The notes under the pieces were generated by a model. It was not told the origin of the DNA. It did no database searches and was given only the letters and a program-made list of their open reading frames with translations. Positions 12,031 to 29,955 of a DNA stretch of 64,000 nucleotides are shown here, piece after piece. Made by a program: the position numbers and the translations under genes. Origin of the DNA: Persicaria tinctoria. Taxonomy: Eukaryota > Streptophyta > Magnoliopsida > Caryophyllales > Polygonaceae. How positions within the stretch are numbered: position 1 is the first letter of the stretch; each line of letters starts with the position of its first letter. The stretch spans positions 8,682,188 to 8,746,187 of the forward strand of contig JBANSL010000013.1 in assembly GCA_037127255.1 (NCBI GenBank), read 5' to 3'.

Positions 12031-13115
12031 TGAAGACTCCACCTTGATTGTAAGATCTTGAGACCTAACGTGCAGGTGATCTAAAGGATGATGAAAGACA
12101 AAAGGCTGGGTTTCAACGTCTTGAAACCCAGACTAAAATGTTTTGATCACTTATGCATTTGTCTATTTCAACTTGTTCTTTTCCAGGAAAGAATTCGAGG
12201 CCAATCTTTTTGGGCCTAAATTATAATGGGCTCTATATTGGGCTATGAGATGTGACTTGGGCTTTATCGATTTATATACGAGTCTCTCATCTAACCCATT
12301 TTATGTACTAGATACATTATGCATATTCTTTTCAGGATTTCACTTTTCATACAAGGAAAGAATCGATCCATAGTTGATCATACTTGATCATGAAGAAAGT
12401 CGAAGGAACATCTTGGAAGGCACACAAAGGATCTGTTTTAGAAGGAATTCAAATGTCTTGGAAAGAATTTGAAATTCAAACGGTTCTCCCTCCAAGAAAC
12501 TCTACAAGTGTTCCTACTATAAAAAGATGAAGGCTAAGAAGGATGAAAACTAACCAAGCAACTAAGCAAGCACTCAAGCAATCATAGCATCCTAAAGCAT
12601 TCGTCAAGTTTCTCTTACATTCTCCTAAATCCTAGTTGGTGATCATTGTTTAAGAGTTGAGAGAAACACAAGCACTTATTGTACAAGTCATTCTTTTTAC
12701 ACTTAGAGTTTTTATACTCGATCAAAGCACACTTAGTGTGTGGTGTGAGCTTTTATTTCACTTGTAAGGTTGAGAGCTAGAATAAAAGCGGTGAGGCTTT
12801 GTATAGAGAAAGGGAAGTTTCTCTAGGAAGTTCTAGGCTCAAAAGAAGTGAAATAAGAAGTGTTTGAATCCTACGGATTGGATAATCCTAGGCGGAGACG
12901 TAGGCCAGTTGGTGCCGAACTTCGTTAACAATTCGTGTGTTCATCTTTTATATTCCGCATTTATATTGTCATATTCAATTTTAATTTGTCAAAGTCCTGA
13001 TAGCCTATATCAAGGTCTTGACAAGTTGCACTAAATTTCTATTGTTGCGAAAATCGTCCATACTCTATTCATCCCCCCCTTCTAGAATATTATTCATCGC
13101 CTTATAGACTCTTCA
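12031..13115 (+). repeat. SIRE-A 3' LTR
   Basis: Copy of the 5' LTR. It starts directly after the polypurine tract and ends TCTTCA, followed by the target duplication AGGGA. Confidence 0.93.
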
Positions 13116-13120
13116 AGGGA

Positions 13121-14484
13121 GAAGCCATGGAAAGGAAGTTTGATGAAGAAATGGGTATACAAGGAAGAAGAACCTATGAGGAAGGATGTTACGGGGCTAA
13201 AAAATATTAAAGTGGTGTTAGAACTCCTAATAAAAGATTGAGGAATGCTAATTATCTAATCAAATTAGCAAAATGTGATATTTTAGCAAAATTTCTCTTG
13301 ATTAATTATGCTAATTAATATATTCCACAAAAACTAAGAATCACGCCAAAAAAAAGAAGAAAAACAAATTAAAGAGAGTAGTTAGTAAGATACAATGCAA
13401 ACATAATCAATCTACCTCATATATATTGAGATCTACAAAAGAGACAAGTTTACCCAAAAAAAAAATTTAGAGAAGAGAGACCGGGGGTTGATCTCAAACC
13501 AAGCGTCTACTTTATTTCAAATAAATACAAAATCTTATTTATTTTTGATTAAACTACCATCTTAATGAGTACGTGGTAGTAAATACAAACTCATGATAAT
13601 GACATAAAAACTTACTGATATCAAAAGACTTCAAACTGAGTCTCACCAAAACAAAAAAAAAAAAAAAAAAAAAAAGACGCATGTATGAAACTGATATCAA
13701 AAGTGATATGCTCAGAAAAATATCAAAAGTGATCATCATTTTCATTTAATGGCCAGAAAGTCCAGCTCGGTTCAATAAATATAATATATCGACTATGACT
13801 TGTGACAACCGATACGTTAATATATGCATTTTACATTGACTAGCTTGGTCTTGGTTGACTATAATCAAACATCTATTTATATATACTATACGCAGTACCA
13901 AATGCCACTGAGAACAGTAAAATAAAGAGACTGAACACCGTACCGGACATAAGTTTGTAAGGGTGGCCGGTGGTCCTATCTCCGAATCGCATGAGCTCCA
14001 GATATGATACCGGAAAACTCAGCTGTCCGGGTTTCAATAAATGTTGACGTCTGTTGGTGCGTTTAGATGATTATTTATAGGGGCATTTGCAAAAATAACC
14101 TAAAAATCTGGACCTATTTGCACCCCCTATCCACTATTTAAAAAAATTGCAACCAGTGAAGAGAGAAAGAAAAGCAACATGACATTTATTGGCCATCACT
14201 ATCACTCATCTAAAACTCTTTTTCTCTATGCCTCTCTCCACCTGTCTCCATTGAAGAACTTTTTTATTCTTTGATTTTTGTCTTCTACCTCTCTACCTTC
14301 AAGGGTGACGGGATCTCCATGGGAGCTCGAATTCGGCCTGCGCCGTTGGTGTGAATCGTCGTCGGAGCACCGCTATGGTGTGTTCGTCCTTCACATTTAT
14401 TGTGATGGCTTCCATGTCGATTCGAGGCGAGTGGAGGCCAGATTTGGAGTAGAGGAGGTGGAATCGAAGTGGAGGAGCCCTATG
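13121..14484. other. Intergenic stretch without a supported gene
   Basis: AT-rich sequence with an A-run at about 13653-13676 and a more GC-rich piece at 14280-14480 just before Copia-B. Short frames on both strands show no domain. I see nothing to annotate apart from the A-run. Confidence 0.4.
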
Positions 14485-14874
14485 TGAAGAGAACAGAACC
14501 AAATAAATGTTGCTGCTGTAAGCAACAGAGCAAGACAAACTATGGCAAAATAAAACTAATTAAACTTCTGTGCTATGAAAGCATTGTTTCATTGAACCAA
14601 AAAACCAGAAAGGGAAGAACCCTGATGGCACAATAAAGGAGAAGTTTATGATCTCCAAAACCCTACTGAAAACAAGGAGTAAGACCAGCTTATATAGCAT
14701 GGAATCCTTACTCTTGATTGGGCGATCACAAGCAGACAAAAGTGCAAGCTGTCTTATTACAACCAAATTGAAATGCAGATCAAATGCAACATAAATGAAA
14801 AGGCTGAATAAGCTAAATGAGCTAGGATAGATGGATGCATAAGCTATGATCTAAAACATAGACCATAATCTTCA
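14485..14874 (-). repeat. Copia-B 3' LTR
   Basis: 390 bases, TGAAGA...TCTTCA on the minus strand. The first 230 bases (plus-strand order) match 19448-19677. The boundary could be shifted by two bases on each side, because TG(TG)AAGA and (CA)CA both fit. Confidence 0.8.
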
Positions 14875-14884
14875 CATCCCCCCT

Positions 14885-17800
14885 TCAAGTTAGACTGTGT
14901 TGGAAGCCAACAAGGCCTAACTTGAAAGATAGATAGGTGTGTTGGTGGACACCCAATGGCTTTGTTAAGATATCAGCTAATTGAACACCTGTTCTCACAT
15001 GTTGGGGTTGCACAAAACCATCAACCAGATACTGCCTGATGAAATGGCAATCAATCTTCAAGTGCTTAGTTCTCTCATGAAAGACTGGATTTTCGGCAAT
15101 ATGAATAGCAACTTTGTTATCACAAAACAAGGGAATAGGTAGATATGACTGTATTTCCAAAGCCTGCAGTATACCATCAACCCAAATCAACTCACTAGTA
15201 GTGGAAGACATACTTCTATATTCAGCTTCAGCAGATGATTTTGAGACAGTGGTTTGTTTCTTTGTTTTCCATGAAACCAGTGAAGTTCCAATGAACACAC
15301 AATAACCTGTGAGAGACTTAGCACTAAACTGACAAGCTCCCCAATCTGCATCTGAGTAAGCTGAGATGGAGAGATTACAAAGTTTAGGATAGAATAATCC
15401 CACTGCCAATGATCCTTTCAAGTATCTTACCACATGCATAGTTGCATCAAGATGAGGCTACCTGGGTTCAGTCATGAATTGACTTAAATGCTGTACATCA
15501 TAAGTAATGTATGGCCTTGTTAAATTCAAGAATAACAACCTCCCAACCAGTCTCCTACAAATCTCAGGGTCTGATAATATGTCTCCGGTATTAGTGGAGA
15601 GTTTAAGTCCTCTTGGTAGAGGAAAAGGGGCAGGTGAGCACCCCATCATTTTGCAATCTTCTAATATGTCCAAGACATATTTTCTTTGGTGAAGATGAGT
15701 TCCTGAGGTGTCTCTAAGGATCTCAAGCCCCAAGAAGTACCTGGCTAGGCCAAGGTCCTTGATAGTGAATTTTTCATCTAAAGATGTCTTGGTCAAGGCA
15801 ATGCCAACTGCATCATCTCCAGTGAGCAAAAAATCATCAACATAAACAAGTGCCACTGCCATTCCTGAAGGTCTGATTCTCACAAATAATGAATAATCAT
15901 CAAAGGTTTGTTTGTAACCAAGACTGACAAGGAACTTGCACAGCTCTGCATTCCACTGTATAGAAGCTTGTTTAAGTCCATATATGGACTTCTTTAGTCT
16001 GCACACCAAATTCGATTTCTGTAAATTGAACCCTTCAGGTGGTTTCATATAAACTTCTTCAACTAGAGAACCATGCAAGAATGCATTATTTACATCCAAC
16101 TGATGTAATGGCCAGCTCTTTGCTGTTGCAACTGCTAAGAGTATCCTCACAGTACTGAATTTAGCCACTAGAGAGAAAGTGTACTTGTAGTCTTTCCCTT
16201 TGATTTGATTATAACCCTTGGCAACCAACCTTGCCTTAAATCTTTCTACTGATCTCCATCAGCTTTATATTTTATCTTATAAACCCATTTACTGCCTATT
16301 GCCCTTTTTCCAGGGGGCGATTCAATGAGATCCCATGTCTGATTCTTTTCTAAAGATGCTAACTCATTATTCATAGCATCCACCCAATGACTGTCTTTAA
16401 CAACTTGTTTATAATGTGATGGCTCATGAACCATCACCATGTTGACAAATGATGTGACAAATGGCTTGTCCATCATGTCTATATTCTCAAAGAAGGTTGC
16501 CAGGAAACTCTTTGAAGGAGATTCATTTCTTCCACGAGCATAACTCACATAATCCCGAAGCCTTCTTGGTTGTAAAATCTTTCTAGTGGATCTTCTTAAT
16601 GGAGGAAATGTGGCTTCATCATTCAAAATTTCCCGTGAGATAATGGGCAGGGACCCTGATCTGTAGGAGCTTTCTTAATCAGCAATCATTGATGGCAAAA
16701 TCTCAGGTGACCCAGTTGATCCCTGAGCTTCATGGTTTCCTGAAGGGGAATTCAGTTGCAGTGAATTTTGACTAAGTAGAGGGGCATGAACATGCTGATT
16801 AGTTGGGATAGTCTCATCATCTACTGGATTGATAAGAGGCAATACAATTGTTGGTGTCACTGGCATCTGCTCTAATTTATCAGAATCTTCCTTAAAAGGT
16901 AACACATCTTCATGGAAAGTAACATCTCTGCTATGAAATGTAATTTTGGATTCAAGATCCCAAAGTTTGTAAGCTTTCTGCCCATGAGGATAGCTTAGTA
17001 GTATGCATTTTCTCCCCCTTTCATGCATTTTATCTTTATTTTGATGAGCCACAGGAGCATAACACAAACATCCTATGACCTTTAGCTCATCATAATTGGC
17101 AGGTTTACCAAACAACATCTCAAAGGGTGTCTTCCATTCTAAAATCTCAACAGGCAGCTTGTTAATGATGTGTGTTGCAAATAACACACACTCTCCCCAG
17201 AATTTCAAAGGCAGCCCTACATGAACTCTCAATGATCTGGCTGTCTCTATGAGATGTCTGTGCTTCCTCTCTACTCTTCCATCTTGCTGGGGAGTGTAGG
17301 GAACACTCCTCTAATGCAAGATACTAAGATTTGCAAAAAATTCATTACACTGCTTTGAGGTAAATTCACCTCTATTATCTGATCTTATGCATTTTATCAC
17401 ACAATTAAACTGTGTTCTTGCATAGGCCACAAAATCACATATAGTTTTAAAAACCTGTGATATAGATTTGAGCAAAAAGGTCCAGGTAACCCTGGTGCAA
17501 TCATCTAACACAGTCAAGAAGTATTGAAAACCATTATAGGTAGGCACACTGTAAGGACCCCAAACATCTATGTGAATGAGATCAAAAGGTTTTGCAGCTC
17601 TGGCAATGCTCCTTTCAAAAGGTAGCCTATGATGCTTACACAAGGCACATGTCTCACAGTGGAGCTGATCAAAATTAAACTGATTAACATGACTAATATG
17701 TCTCATCTTAGAAACTGATGTATGTCCAAGCCTAGCATGACTCAAGTCTTAACTGCTACTAGCTTTATTACAAAAGATAGGAGATATTTCATAACTTCAT

Positions 17801-19401
17801 CAGTCCCTTTCTTCTCACTCCAGCTCTTAGCTTGTTCAGATGCCCACACCTTGTATTGTCCATGTTTTCTCTTTCCTGACAGCAACACTCTTCTAGTTCC
17901 AGGGTCCTGGATAAAACAAGATGACCGAGTGAAAACATCTATTAGCTCATTATCATCTAGCAGCTTTCCAACCGACAAAAGACAGTGTTTAAAATCTGGC
18001 ACTAATAAGACATCTTTCAATGTCATTGGATTTGTAAGCTGCAACTCTCCCATTTCATTAACAGTTTTTACAGTCCCATCAGGCAACCCAATATGAACCA
18101 GCTTATTCAACTGCATTTTGTTCAAAATATAAGAGTCATATGACATCATGTGATTAGTTGCCCCCGTGTCAATTATCCATTCTATGCTCTTTCCCATTGA
18201 TTGATTAGAAATATCTAGAGAAGATGAGACATTACCTGCAAAGTTGGCATAAGAACTTTCATTGCTACCTTTATGTGCCATTTTCTTCATGATTTCCTGA
18301 TACACTGCATTGAGCATGGAGGTATCTATCTTGATGTCCATCCCTGCTTTTTCTGTTTCAGTATCAAGAGGGTTGTTCATCATCCCAGCATTCACTAATC
18401 CTGCAGCATTAGCTGAGCTCCTACTAGGTGCATTGTCTTTCTGATTTGCTCTCAACTCCTTGTACCAGTCAGGGATCCCATGGAGTTTGAAGCAAGTGTC
18501 AGCTCCATGTCCCTTTTAGCTACAATGAGTACATTTCATCTCACTTTTAAGCCTCTTGATCTCCCTCCGATCCTTTATAGGTGGAGGATTGGTTCCTGCA
18601 CTAGGCCCCTGATAATTGAACTTTCCCTTGCTCACAGCAAAGGCATTGACATCAGACATAGCAGATTGAGTAGATCCTGAAGCAGCTGTACCTCCCTCAA
18701 CCTGTTGCAATATATAATAAGCCTTTCCCACTGTAGGTAGAGGGTCCTGTGCAAGAATCTGATTCCTGGCAGCTTCATAATTATCATTCAAACTAGAAAG
18801 CAATTGCATCAGTTTGTTTTTGACTCTATCTCATTAAGGCTTTTAACTAACTCACATTTACACTGCTTCATAACCCCACATGTGCACTCGGGCAACCTTT
18901 CAAGAACCTGCAACTCATCCCAGTACCTCTTCAAGGTATTATAAACATCCCCCAATTCAAACTCATGCTCCCTTGAGACACATTGCTCAGTTTCCTCTTA
19001 AGCTGAAAGATCTGAGGTGCATTGTTCTGACTATATCGTTCTACCACCTCATCCCATAGCTCCTTTGAAGAATCCACAAACATCAGACATTTTGATATCC
19101 CCTTAGTCATCGAATTCAGCATCCAGCATCTGACCATAAAATCTGCTCTCACCCATTTCTAATAATCCGCAGATGCTTCAAGTGGTTTCTCACAAGTTCC
19201 ATTCACAAAACTAAGTTTACACTTGGCACCTAGAGCCATGGTCACTCCCCTAATCCAGGTTACAAAGTTTGAGCCATCAAAGAGAATAGCCACCAGTTGG
19301 GCTCCAGGATGATCAGAATTAGACAAATAAAGGGGGTCATTGGGATTACCTAAAATGACGCCTTCCCCTCCATTGTTGTTGTTGTTGTTTACGTCTGGCA
19401 T
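14885..19401 (-). pseudogene. Copia-B gag-pol remnant
   Basis: Read from 19401 leftwards. The gag start has an Asn run encoded by a GTT/AAC microsatellite, followed by the NSDHPG...[11 protein letters not shown] motif typical of copia-type gag (Retrotran_gag_3 type). The zinc knuckle near 18500 is interrupted by a TAA. Protease has DTGA (18455-17742 segment). Then come integrase HARLGH and HIDVWGP, a changed RSDNRGEF motif, RT with YVDD near 15834-15845, and RNase H with YSDADWG and SAEAEYRS. Stops at about 19160 and 18517 and frameshifts near 18940, 17745, 17310, 16640 and 15450 make it non-functional. Order and family are certain; exact break positions are approximate. Confidence 0.9.
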
Positions 19402-19433
19402 CTTCTTCTTTTATCTAGAAAACTTCACATTTC

Positions 19434-19445
19434 GCTTTGATACCA
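19434..19445 (-). promoter_or_regulatory. Copia-B primer binding site (one mismatch)
   Basis: TGGTATCAAAGC on the minus strand. It differs by one base from the TGGTATCAGAGC found in the other elements here, probably by mutation. Confidence 0.7.
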
Positions 19446-19447
19446 TG

Positions 19448-19677
19448 TGAAGAGAACATAACCAAATAAATGTTGCTGCTGTAAGAAACAGAGCAAGACA
19501 AACTATGGCAAAATAAAACTAAACTTATGTGCTATGAAAGCACTGTTTCATTGAACCAAAAAAACAGAAAGGGAAGAACCCTGACGGCACAATAAAGGAG
19601 AAGTTTATGATCCCCAAAACCCTACTGAAAACAAGGAGTAAGGCCAGCTTATATAGCTTGGAATCCTTACTCTTGAT
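19448..19677 (-). repeat. Copia-B 5' LTR, truncated
   Basis: Matches 14485-14714 with scattered differences, then stops abruptly at ACTCTTGAT. The missing 160 bases are replaced by the foldback that starts TGGAAGAGTCC. Confidence 0.85.
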
Positions 19678-20153
19678 GGAAGAGTCCTCTCTCCTCTGCA
19701 ACTTTACTGTTGCTGTTTCACTTTGAAGAATAAGCAATTGGGTGGGGGTTTATTTGCAGATTGACATGTAAGCAGTTAATTTTAACTGGACACCCAAAGC
19801 AAAACGACATGACACATATTGGAATCGACTGGACATGAGTTATTGGAGAAACAGATTCACCATCGATTTCAAATAGAAAATGGGTAAATTTGCTTCAGAT
19901 TTGAGGGAGACACCTCTCACATTACCTTTATTGAAAGCAAACTTGCCCATTTTCTATCCGAAGTCGATGGAGAACCTGTTTTTCCGATAACTCTTGTCCA
20001 GTCGATTTCAATATGTGTCATGTCGTTTTGCTTTGGGTGTCCAATGAAAACTAACTGCTTACACGTCAACCTGCAAATAAACCCCCGCACAATTGCTTCT
20101 TCTTCGAAGTGAAACAACAACAGTAAAGTCGTAGAGGAGAAAGGACTCTTCCA
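19677..20153. repeat. Long foldback (inverted repeat), arms about 218 bases
   Basis: Arm 1 (19677-about 19895) is the reverse complement of arm 2 (about 19936-20153), with a loop of about 40 bases. The outer ends are TGGAAGAGTCC and GGACTCTTCCA. Phrases such as CGACATGACACATATT and GCAAATAAACCCCC recur in inverted form. Arm identity is high by eye (roughly 85-90%). No matching target duplication is seen. It may be a foldback or MULE-derived element, or an inverted local duplication. A transcript through it would form a long hairpin. Confidence 0.8.
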
Positions 20154-21460
20154 TCTCTCTCTGTCTTATATATCCTCAGTGATCTCTCTCTCCTTTGCAA
20201 CTTTACTTTTCTTTTTCACACACACTCTCTCTCCTCTGCATGCTTTCTCTCTCCACTGCACACTTTCTTTTACTCTCTCTCTCTCTCTCTCTCACTCTCT
20301 CTGATTTTTGCCAGGTGTCAATTGTTGGAAACCCAAATGCCCCCCCACTTACCTGCTACCAGGAGAACTTTTTACCAAATATCCGGTTTCACCCAATTTA
20401 AAACCGGGTTGGATTAACCGCACAATAAAACCGAATATTTGGGTTAGTTTGTGCATTTCCCTCTTATTTGTACCCGTCATTATGTGATATTTTAATTAAT
20501 ACTCCGTATTATTTTATTATGTATAAGTTATCTTTGATTTCTTTTAATAATTAAATTATGAAAATTAAAAATAATTTGATTCAAAACTTTCTAGAAATCA
20601 ATATACAATCCATTAGAATATCTTAATTAAATAAATAACATCATTAACAAATCAATCAATTATATATAATAAAGGAGAAATTATTTGTAAAATGTACGAA
20701 AAAGTAATTTTTTGTTTAAATATATTAGAAAAAAACTTCAAATTTGTTATTTAAATAGACTTTTTTATAGAAAAAATTAAAGAAAAACAAAAATTATAAA
20801 GAAAACAATGAGAATTTTTTTTATATGTATATATAGAAAATATTTTTTTTTGATAAAAATTGGAGAAGACCTTAAATTTGTTAACGAATTATGCATTTTT
20901 AGTAGAAGAAAACTAAGAGAAATAAAAATTATAAAAAAATTGAGGTTAATGGCCGGGATTTGAACTCATGACCTCAAACTAATAGATACTCATCCTTTCC
21001 AACAAAGCTTAGTTGTCTTCTTCGTTTATCTGACTCGTTCTTTCTTCTCCTATATATGCATACATGTCTAGATCTGTGTGTTTCTTGCCCGTATTTGCCT
21101 TGACGAGAGTCTAGGGCAACCTATTCTATATACCTTTTACCGATTAGTGGATTCTGACCTCAAGTTGTTTGACTGAGGTTCCATAGACTTAGGCTCCGGT
21201 CGAACCACGTAAATCGCTTGTGTTGGTTTTTGGTGTTCGAATCTGTTCGTTTCGTTTTTCTAAAACCCCGATCTTGGCTTTCGATTTGCAAATCCGAGTA
21301 TCGCATAGAATCACATAAATATATTTCTTCGGAATATAAAAATAATTTTTAATTTCTTTTAAAGATAAATTTTAGACAAAAATAATTTTGTAATATATTT
21401 AGTGAAGGACCAAATGTTGAAGGGGATTTTCATTGCAGCCAAGTGCTGTGCAAATAATTA
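20154..21460. other. CT-rich then AT-rich spacer, one possible tRNA-like B box
   Basis: CT-rich simple sequence at 20150-20310 is followed by AT-rich DNA. At 20950-20985 the minus strand reads GGTCATGAGTTCAAATCCC, which contains an RNA polymerase III B-box-like string and could be a SINE or tRNA relic. No A box or tail was placed with confidence. No coding region is supported. Confidence 0.35.
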
Positions 21461-21595
21461 ATGTGAAAATTTGACAAAGTGTACCTTTTTCAAGTTTTTT
21501 TTTTTGTAATTATACCTTTTGATTTTTCTTTTTAGTAATTATACTTTTTTATGGTGGATTTTCCCTAAATACCTTTAAGGTAGAATTTTTTATCA

Positions 21596-21732
21596 TTTTA
21601 AAATTAAAATAAAAGTAAATAGATATAGATAAGATTTTCTCTTTTTAAAATTAAAATAAAAGTAAATAGATATGGATAAGATTTATCTTTTTAAAATTAA
21701 AATAAAAGTAAATAGATATAGATAAGATGGTT
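21596..21732. repeat. Three tandem copies of a 46-47-base unit
   Basis: The unit contains TTTTAAAATTAAAATAAAAG followed by TAAATAGATATRGATAAGAT. Copies start near 21596, 21643 and 21689. Confidence 0.85.
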
Positions 21733-22194
21733 TATATTGTAGATAAGCTTGTTTTACGTTTTGAAATGAAAAATTACTCAGATTATTGATTTGTACGTAT
21801 CTAGGGTTACAGGTAATTCAAATTTGATTGTAACATACTGTAACCGATTGTAACCCTAGAGTACTACAAGAAACTTAATTGTTGTAACCATTATTTTTTA
21901 AACCTTATTATTGTTGAAACCATTATTCTTGAAACTTAATTCTTGTAACCATTATTCTTGAAACTTAATTATTGTTACCATTTTGTTGTATGTACGTGTT
22001 TTTTAGTCTTGTAATTAATTATTTGTTCTTATTTTGTAACGTAACTAACATCGTTGTTAAGGTTTTAATAGGTTACAATAAATACACAATAGAGTGTAAC
22101 TAATTTATTGTAATGTACTTGTAAGCAATATTGTTACAATATAATTAAGAAAAGCAAATATTTACTGGAAGTTACTGGAAGTGCGTATCGATTG

Positions 22195-22335
22195 CTTAGC
22201 CAATTGAATTTACAAAATCAAGTAATAGCCCACACCATTGATCAATTTCAATTATATCATGGAGAGCAAGTAATCGCCCACACCATTGATTTCATTAATT
22301 ATATTACTACGGAGAGCAAGTAATCGCAAATAAAT
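22195..22335. repeat. Local repeat with GCAAGTAATCGC core
   Basis: Two adjacent copies of CAAGTAATMGCCCACACCATTGAT plus a third partial copy, spaced by about 60 bases, lie in AT-rich DNA upstream of the RLK gene. Confidence 0.7.
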
Positions 22336-22840
22336 ATCGAATAAATCGCAATAATTATAGCATATAAAAGATATGATCACATACTTTTAATCTTGTAACT
22401 TGATTTCAATTGACATATAAAAGATACGTTTAATTAGTTCTAGTTTTAATCAATTTGGGAAGAAGAATCAGTTACAAAATACGGTGATTTATGGAAGTTA
22501 TTATCAATATATTGACAAATCAGTCTTTAAAAACAAAAAAGGTATAATTATTATAAAAAAAAAGAACTTCCATTGGTGTAATCACTTATAAAAAAAATTG
22601 AAAAAAGGTATATTCACCATTGATTTTTCCTCAATGCCTTTGTTTGGACGGAAACACTTTCAATTCAACACGTTTCTGCAGACGAACGCACTTTAATTCT
22701 TTATTAGCCATTTGATCGATCTGATTTTTCCTCATCTTCTTCATATCGATGGCAACTCATTTTGAAGATATATACCGTGCAATATATCAATTCAATGAAG
22801 TCCCATCGCTGCTCCACTAGATGTTATTGACATTAACAGT

Positions 22841-22991
22841 ATGATAAGTAGCTGCAGTAGCTGTGTAGCTTGTAGTGCTGTATTGCACTTCATCTTCCTC
22901 CTCCTCCAATTAACCACATTCCAAACTTTTCAGTTGTTAGTTGCGGCAGATGTACTTCCCATGGAAAGGCGATTATCTGATGACCACTCAG
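22841..22991 (+). CDS. RLK exon 1: start and signal peptide
   Basis: ATG at 22841 opens a frame with a hydrophobic stretch (LHFIFLLLQL) typical of a secretory signal peptide. It ends TCA G before a GTATGT donor. The splice phase fits exon 2. An upstream ATG at 22821 meets a stop after seven codons. The original intron 1 is 22992-23123, ending AAATGCAG. Confidence 0.75.
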
Positions 22992-23123
22992 GTATGTATA
23001 ACGCAATTCTTATATAATGATCATAGCTTAATGTACATCTTCGATTCTTGATCTCTTTCTCTTTTTATAATTGAAATAACTAATGCAAATTATTTTTCTT
23101 CACCCCCAAAATGGGAAATGCAG

Positions 23124-29865
<6,742 letters not shown>

Positions 29866-29955
29866 GTATGTATATGTGTGTGTGTGTGTGTGTAATAAAT
29901 ATCTTTGCTTATATAAAAACCCAGCTTAAGTAGGTGAATTTCTCTGTTGATGCAG

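Larger units (their letters stand above)
3378..13115 (+). mobile_element. SIRE-A: complete SIRE/Maximus-type Copia LTR retrotransposon
   Basis: A 9.7-kb element with two LTRs of 1087 and 1085 bases, both starting TGAAGA and ending TCTTCA, flanked by the 5-base target duplication AGGGA (3373-3377 and 13116-13120). The internal order is PBS, gag, pol with protease-integrase-RT-RNase H order (Copia), a third ORF, and a polypurine tract. The long gag with two zinc knuckles, the third ORF after pol and the total length fit the Sirevirus lineage. By hand count the LTRs differ at roughly 25-30 positions (about 2.5%), so the insertion is fairly recent. Several in-frame stops make this copy non-autonomous. 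Confidence 0.95.
14485..19677 (-). mobile_element. Copia-B: decayed Copia retrotransposon, 5' LTR truncated
   Basis: Minus-strand Copia element. The 3' LTR is at 14485-14874 and the 5' LTR is cut after 230 bases at 19677, where a foldback repeat begins. A G-rich tract (CTTGAAGGGGGGA on the minus strand) abuts the 3' LTR. Gag-pol homology is continuous at DNA level but broken by many stops and frameshifts. LTR sequence and proteins are clearly related to Copia-D (58686-64000), so both belong to one family or sister families. No target duplication can be tested because one end is missing. Confidence 0.9.
21461..22632. mobile_element. Candidate non-autonomous TIR element
   Basis: The left end (GTGTACCTTTTTCAAG, T-run, GTAATTATACC) appears in inverted, diverged form at the right end (GGTATAATTATT ... 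AAAAAAGGTATATTCACC). Inner sequence is AT-rich and non-coding. No target duplication could be confirmed, so the exact ends and the class (Mutator-like or other) are open. Confidence 0.4.

Noticed and set aside
20950..20985. tRNA gene on the minus strand
   Set aside because: Only a B-box-like string is seen; no paired acceptor stem or A box could be built.
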